Assembly (NCBI GenBank): GCA_008638375.1 | Contig: CM018047.1 | Span: 53,142,679-53,206,678 of the forward strand | Reading direction: 5' to 3' | DNA from: Nyssa sinensis | Lineage: Eukaryota; Streptophyta; Magnoliopsida; Cornales; Nyssaceae | DNA length: 64,000 nt | Shown here: positions 59,063-64,000 of the stretch, one piece after another | Position numbering within the stretch: the first letter of the stretch is position 1 | Layout of the letters: each line of letters starts with the position of its first letter | Program-made: the position numbers and the translations under genes | The notes under the pieces: model-generated | Database searches by the model: none | Told to the model about the DNA's origin: nothing | The model's input: the letters and a program-made list of their open reading frames with translations, nothing else

Positions 59063-59960
59063 CTACAGGGTTCTGTTACCCTTCAAGGCTTTGAAGAACA
59101 GTAGGTAGCGACCTGTGGACTTGGAGATAAATCTGCTCAGAGCTGCAATTCTGTCGTTCAAAGCCTGAATGTCCTTTTTGGTCTTGGGCAATTCCAGCCC
59201 AATCAAAGCCCCAATTTGAGTGGGGTTTGCTTCTATACCTCTTTGAGAGACTATGTACCCTAAGAAATTTCCTTTGGTTACACCAAAGGTACACTTCGAG
59301 GGATTCAGTTTCATCTTATGTTGCTTCAGGATGTCAAATGTTTGAGCTAAGTGTTGGAGATGGTTGCTTTTTTGTAGGCTCTTGACCAGCATGTCATCAA
59401 TACAAATTTCTATGGTGCTGCCGATTAGAGAACTGAACATCTTGTTGACCAGACACTGATATGTTGCCCGAGTATTCTTTAGGCCGAACGACATCACTCT
59501 ATAGCAATAGAGACCTCGCTTGGTTATGAATGCTGTCTTTTCTTGATCTGTAAGGCACATCTGGATTTGGTTATATCCAGAGTAAGCATCCATGAAGCTC
59601 GTGAGTTTGTGTCCTGCAGTAACATCAACCAGCTGGTCTATCCTTAGCAGTGGAAAGCTGTCTTTTGGGCGGGCCTTGTTGAGGTCTGTATAGTCAACAC
59701 AAACTCTCTACTTTCCGTTTTTCTTTCTGGCCAGAACAATGTTAGCAAGCCATTCTGGATAGAATACCTCTCATATCATCTTGACTTCTAGTAACCTCTA
59801 GACCTCCTCATTAATGATCTGATGTCGCTCTAGAGTGAGTGGCCTTCTTTTTTGTCTCACTAGGGGGTGATCAGGATCTACCATCAACTTGTGAGTGATG
59901 AGGTCTGGATCTATGTCCTCCATATCCTTTGTTTCCCAGGCAAATACAGAGAAGTTGTTT
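59063..59960 (-). pseudogene. Reverse transcriptase of T3, broken
   Basis: Starting with a DPDLITHKLMVDP phrase near 59900, the frame has a stop in place of Trp in NGK-W-RVCVDYTDLNK (near 59710), then KDSFPLLRIDQLVD, and an open part (59593-59063) with FMDAYSGYNQI, the FGLKN.-ATYQ block and CIDDMLVKS. The last is the usual YIDDM catalytic motif with Tyr changed to Cys. The FLGYIVSQRGIEANP block completes the domain. Confidence 0.9.
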
Positions 59961-60386
59961 CTTAGGAACTTTACCATCTCTTCCTACTAGGCAGGTGTCA
60001 GGTCTAGACCGATCTGTAAGTAACGCCCTAGTTCTTCCGAGCTAACTAGCACTTTGATGGGGTCTCCCACGGGCTTGGCCCTGCTGTCCCTTCCTCTAGG
60101 GCTCAATGGCTCGTCAATTCTGGAAGGACAGTCTTCCGCTTCGTGATGGTGGGTAAGGTCTGGATCCACGCATTCACAAACGTGCAGTAATTGCTATTTG
60201 GGGGCCTTCTCCTTGAGCGCGAGAGCATGACACTCTCGAGAGGTCAGTTGACATCGTGGTCTTTTGTCCATCTCCATCTCCTGCTGTGGTTGGAAGGTCA
60301 ATCCTCTCTAACGGGGTACTGAGGTTCCCATCAAATCCTACCATGATAGCAATCGTGGGCTTGATGTCGTTGGGATTGAGCTTCAT

Positions 60387-60641
60387 CTATTTGAGGGGTT
60401 CATAGAATAGCACGTTCGCAGAAATCCCTGTGTCCACCAAGACTCTTCGGATCTCAAAGTTGGCAATCCTGAGGGAGATAATGAGGGCATCACTGTGAGG
60501 ATAGTGTACTCCTGCAAGATCTTGATCTGAGAACTGGATCTCAGGTACTGGCCTCAATCTTTTCTCGACATTGGAGATCTGTAGGATGTTGGGAGTAATT
60601 CTGGCCTCCTGAGCATACTGTTTTCTTGCTCGGTTGGACAT
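60387..60641 (-). pseudogene. Aspartic protease region of T3
   Basis: Frame with VLVDTGISANVLFYEPL, corresponding to the retropepsin D-T-G active-site block, with Ile where Ser is usual (DTGS). It lies between gag and RT, as expected for a gypsy element. A stop follows directly after the active-site block at 60387, so the polyprotein is cut. Confidence 0.8.
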
Positions 60642-60799
60642 CCCTGTTGCCGGCGTATCAGCATGGAGGATGAAGATAACTTGATTGTTCCGTTGTTGAG
60701 GCCCATTCCGTCCTTCCCTATGTTTCGGTCTCTGGTCCGGCCTTCTCTGCTGGGGTCTGTCATTGTGGGGGTTCTACCTCCCGTCCTACCTGACAAACT

Positions 60800-62411
60800 T
60801 TCGCAATCGTCCTTTCTTTATGAGCTGCTCGATTTCATGCTTAAGGGTTTTGTATGTGTTGGTTGCGTGCTCGTGGTCTTTGTGGAAGTCACAATACTTG
60901 CTCTGGTCACGGTAGCTAGGATTGCCTCTTAGCGGTTCTGGCCATCTTAGGTTTTCACGTGCTCGAACTTGCTGAAGTATGTGAGTTAGGGAGGCATTCA
61001 GAGGAGTGAAGGTATTGAATCCCCTTGAAGCAGTGCTGTTTGGAGTTCTGGAAGTCGTTCTTCTTTCTAGGCTTCTGACCCTCTTCTTGATTGTACTGGA
61101 GTCCTTCTTCTGTTCATCCTGCTAAGCTTGTTCTTTAGTCTTTTGAGATGGGTTCTTTGCTTCCTCTAGATTTATGTACTTTCTTGCCCGATCTATGAAG
61201 GCTGCCATGTCGGCAAAAGGGCTCTTTGTCAGAGAATCCCTGAAGCCTCCTTGTGCTAGTTCAGAGGTCATAGCAGCTACTAAAAGGCTCGGGTTGCAAT
61301 CTGTAATCTCTGTGAGCTCAGCGTTAAATCGTGCAATATACTCTTGGAGGGGCTCCTCTTTGGATTGTTTCACTTTAAGCAAGAATTCTGGGCCCTTCCT
61401 TAACCTTCTGTTGGTCATGAACCTGTCTAGGAGGTGCTTGTCGAGCTCATAGAAACTGGTGACTGAGTTCAGTGGGAGGTGGTGAAACCACTTCAGTGCT
61501 GTGCCTTTAAGGCTAGTAATGAAGGTACGACACATGAAGGCGTCAGAAGCCCCATGTAGTGCCATAGTGTGCTGGTAATGAGAAAGATGGTCCCCTAGAT
61601 CCCCAGTCCCATCGTAAGGGATGAACTTTGGGATGACAAATTTCCTTGATCTTTCTTAAGCCATGATAGTAAGGGTGAACGGCGTGGCAAGCCTTCCTAG
61701 TAGCCTTGCTAGCTCGTCCTGCTCTAAAGGGATTTGAATACCTCTCATCATAACAGTGTGGTCCATGGAGTTCACAACTTCTTTAACTCTTCGTGGGTCC
61801 TTAGGCGGGACCTCTTGTGAGTCTTGCTTTACAGTTTCAGCTCCTACATGAATGGGATGGGCATGCCCCCTGGCTGGAGGAGGATTTTGGTGCTCCTGAG
61901 CTGGAGGAATTGGAACTGCTTGAGGTTGAGACTCTTGCGGTGCTGGATTTGCTCCTGAAGCCCCCGGGGTTGGAGCCCTAGTAGTATTTCGATAGTGGAT
62001 GTCTGGAATAAAAGTCAGTACCCCCTACCTGCAGCTGTTGACGGTTGGGGGTCTCCACCAACATGGGTGGTACCCATCAACATGGGTGGTACCTTGGGGG
62101 TACACCGGTTGACTACTGGGAATCTTTTCACGGGGTCCTCCGTCCGTGGTGGCTATAAGAGGCTGTGTCCTTTGATCAGTTGTGTTGACGGATGGATTCA
62201 AAGGATTGGCTCCGTGATTGTGGGTAAGCATCGCCAGAGTTCTGGACATGGCAAGAAGCTGTTCTTGCATTAACTCATTATGTCATTTAACTTGGTTAAG
62301 CTATTGCTGCACGGGATCAGATGATTGTCTCCTTCCTCGTCCGGAAAGTGGCCAGCGTTGGGGGTTTTTAGAATTTTGAGCATTCTTTCTCGGTCGAAGA
62401 TTGGGAGCCAT
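60800..62411 (-). pseudogene. gag of T3, broken
   Basis: The start codon at 62411 opens MAPNLRPRKN, matching the gag start of T1. A stop follows about 36 codons in. The Retrotrans_gag region is open at 61565-61122 (MCRTFITSLKG, WFHHLPLNS, RKGPEFLLKVKQS and FRDSLTKSPF). A C-terminal YCDFHKDHEHATN motif near 60850-60900, followed by LKHEIEQLIKKG, is the usual plant gypsy gag tail. The protein would form the capsid-like particle. Several in-frame stops prevent a full product. Confidence 0.85.
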
Positions 62412-62483
62412 GATCCTTCGGTGAGAAGGAGGATGGGTTTGTTCGTAAGTAGAGCACTTTTGTTGAAAGAACGATTGTTGTTC

Positions 62484-62499
62484 CTACAAACGGCGCCAA
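62484..62499 (-). promoter_or_regulatory. Primer binding site of T3
   Basis: On the minus strand TTTGGCGCCGTTTGTAGG begins within two to three bases of the 5' LTR. TGGCGCCGTT matches the start of the tRNA-Asp-type site known in several plant gypsy groups; the later bases match less well. Confidence 0.8.
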
Positions 62500-62501
62500 A
62501 C

Positions 62502-63032
62502 TGATGCTGCACTTTTTGGTCGGTAGGGGCTCCGAACGCTGTTGCCTGAAGAACACCCAAAGAAAAGGATCAGAGGGCCATTGGATTGGCTCCGGCGGTA
62601 GCCGCTCCGATGCTTAAGTCAATAAAACTGAATTGAAAGGCTGTAATGTAAACCAAAGAATGAGCATGCCTGAAAAGCGTACCTTAGAGTTTAATTTATA
62701 GGCTGTGGCTTTCCTAAATTGATTAGGATTTGGAGCCATAAAAGTAGAGATTTGATCATCAGATAATGACAGTTACCATGTTGGATATTGCGCTTGAGAG
62801 ATATCCGTGAGTGACAGTTTCTTTGTCGAAGACTGTTTCCTTTTCCTTAGCTCGGTAGGATATTCAAGGCGGTGATAAACTCTGGATACTAAGAGATGCT
62901 CTGGAGGCCTTGTGCTCAGACGTATGAGTTCTGAAGGCTAAGTGCCCAAGCTTGCTTTGGATGGCCGAACTTTAATTGGTCTGTAGTCATACGTGTCACA
63001 TAGAGATTGATCTGTCATTTTATGATATATCA
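62502..63032 (-). repeat. 5' LTR of T3
   Basis: On the minus strand it runs from TGATATATCATAAAATGACA to GCAGCATCA, with TG..CA ends. It carries the element promoter by position; I did not identify a definite TATA box. It aligns end to end without gaps to the copy at 52889-53419. Confidence 0.95.
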
Positions 63033-63037
63033 GGTTC

Positions 63038-63485
63038 GATTTCATTTGATTCGATTCGAGATGGGATTGAAAAATGGCCACCTCTCCTACTTTGATCCCC
63101 TTTGGTTTATATATAAAAATTTAAGATAAATTATAATAATTTTTTTAAGACTCAATAAAATTACAAATAAATTTTTATAATTTGAAAAATAGCATTAATT
63201 TTCCTTGTGAGAATTTATTGACGATCAAGATGGAATTAGTTGGATGTTATTTCTACCCTTCATTTTTTTATTATTATTAAATTGTTAAAAATTTCTTCTC
63301 TTTCTTAAAGTAAATATTAGTTAAACGCCCTTATTATCCTCACTCCTCAGTATATACCGTCGAACTCTCTCCATCTTCCCTGACAGACTGCCCACTGAGT
63401 GCTCAATCTACAAGACCTCTCAGAAATTTTCTTACTTTCCTTTGTATTTTCTAGCATTCTTTTCTCAAGAAAATTAAATGAAATA
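63038..63485 (+). other. Flank and 5' leader of the GATA-like fragment
   Basis: AT-rich sequence, then a CT-rich leader-like part (63358-63400) before the start codon. Directly left is the GGTTC duplication of T3. Confidence 0.4.
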
Positions 63486-63644
63486 ATGGGGCCTAAGTTC
63501 ATGGAGGATGTAGACTATGGCAGCTTCCTTGATCAAATTAATGACTTAATAGAGTTTTCGGCCGACAATGAAATTGGCTTCAATTCCAAGAACAATAATG
63601 ATTTTTCGTGTATATGGGCAAACCCTTGGGAAGCCTTGTTGTAG
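63486..63644 (+). pseudogene. GATA zinc-finger transcription factor N-terminus (GATA8-like), cut by a stop
   Basis: The frame starts MGPKFMEDVDYGSFLDQINDL, then FSCIWANPWEALL, then TAG. Plant B-subfamily GATA factors of the GATA8 type begin with a similar acidic M.G..F.-D-DCG.F-D---DL block followed by F--IW and then SDP-FS. Here SDPIFSCNNNNN follows directly after the stop in the same frame, so the TAG looks like a mutated sense codon. No GATA zinc finger follows in the window; after the Asn run similarity fades. Alternative readings are a real short protein or an exon of an incompletely seen gene. Confidence 0.5.
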
Positions 63645-64000
63645 TCGGACCCAATTTTTTCCTGCAACAACAACAACAATCCTAAACGTAATCATGCATC
63701 CATTTCTGTTACCTCTCTTCACCCTATCTTTTGCTTCAAAATAAGCCAATTCATAAAACACAGACTGCTCAGTCACCTCGTCCCGAGTCGTAGAACTCGA
63801 CCCACTTGATCAATCACAACCTTCCCACCCCTATGCATGCGCATATGTTCCAACACCGTTGTAAAGTCTAGCACAACTGACTCGCCGTGTGAAAACTTAG
63901 GGGCAACCCATGAGTTGACTTACAATATATTTGGGTGGAAGGAATTGAAAAGAAAGCAAGGAGAAGGAGAAGGAGAAGGAGAAGGAGAAGAAATGAGAGT
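63645..64000 (+). other. Region right of the GATA-like fragment
   Basis: The frame after the stop continues for a short distance without recognisable content. A (GGAGAA)n run lies at about 63959-63990 at the window edge. Confidence 0.4.

Larger units (their letters stand above)
52889..63032 (-). mobile_element. Structurally complete Tat-lineage Ty3/gypsy retrotransposon (T3)
   Basis: 10,144 bp bounded by two 531-bp LTRs and a perfect 5-bp duplication GGTTC (52884-52888 and 63033-63037). Reading on the minus strand the order is: 5' LTR, primer binding site, gag, protease, reverse transcriptase, RNase H, a second archaeal-type RNase H, integrase, a tandem array, an antisense gene on the plus strand, a polypurine tract and the 3' LTR. 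The double RNase H and the antisense gene are marks of the plant Tat lineage (Retand/Ogre relatives). Many TGG and CAA/CAG codons have become stops, so it cannot make its proteins. By hand alignment the LTRs differ at about 50 of 531 positions, so it is not a recent insertion. Confidence 0.93.

Noticed and set aside
60663..60932. 89-residue open frame on the plus strand in T3
   Set aside because: It is the antisense shadow of the gag C-terminal region with the YCDFHKDHEH motif.

Overview
This window looks like nuclear DNA of a flowering plant, most likely a eudicot. It is AT-rich and has long gene-poor stretches, GT-AG introns, nested plant LTR retrotransposons, a LINE, tRNA-derived SINEs, MITE-like elements and microsatellites. 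I see no prokaryotic, organellar, rRNA or tRNA genes. Coordinates of coding exons are read directly from the sequence. Family names rest on recognised motifs, not on database searches.

Two genes appear intact. The first is an intronless-CDS P-class pentatricopeptide repeat (PPR) protein at 16442-17815 (+), with a probable intron in its 5' UTR. It resembles Arabidopsis At5g46680. The second is a class II trehalose-6-phosphate synthase (TPS7-like) on the minus strand at 40836-51175. It has three coding exons (858 codons), a 7.1 kb first coding intron filled with transposons, and a second intron that seems to use a GC-AG splice pair. Two gene fragments are also present: an LRR receptor-kinase piece (FEI-like) near 26.9-27.1 kb, and a GATA-factor-like N-terminus at 63.5 kb ending at an in-frame TAG.

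Layout. 1-13.5 kb is a nest of gypsy-type elements. A Tat-lineage element on the plus strand (LTR end, primer binding site, gag) is split by a 3.8 kb solo LTR, which is itself split by another 3.7 kb solo LTR; both have perfect 5-bp target-site duplications. The gag is cut again at 9130 by a third LTR, followed by a related LTR in inverted orientation. 13.5-22.2 kb holds MITEs, the PPR gene, three SINEs and a local duplication. 22.2-27.9 kb is mostly unassigned AT-rich DNA. 27.9-38.3 kb is another LTR-rich block with a 30-bp and a very regular 80-bp tandem array, and the tail of a second Tat element. 38.3-52.9 kb is the TPS gene and its flanks. 52.9-63.0 kb is a structurally complete Tat-lineage gypsy element on the minus strand. 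It has 531-bp LTRs, the 5-bp duplication GGTTC, a primer binding site, gag, protease, RT, two RNase H regions, integrase, a tandem array, an antisense gene and a polypurine tract. Stop codons have killed its coding capacity. 63-64 kb carries the GATA-like fragment.

The most interesting item is the antisense gene of the Tat element (53.6-55.7 kb). It has its own TATA box and at least one frame-restoring GT-AG intron. Its conserved blocks recur, antisense again, in the degenerate second element at 35.6-37.4 kb. Other points of interest are the three-copy MITE family carrying GTGTCC/GGACAC motifs, one copy of which sits inside the LINE within the TPS intron, and an internal empty site for a SINE.
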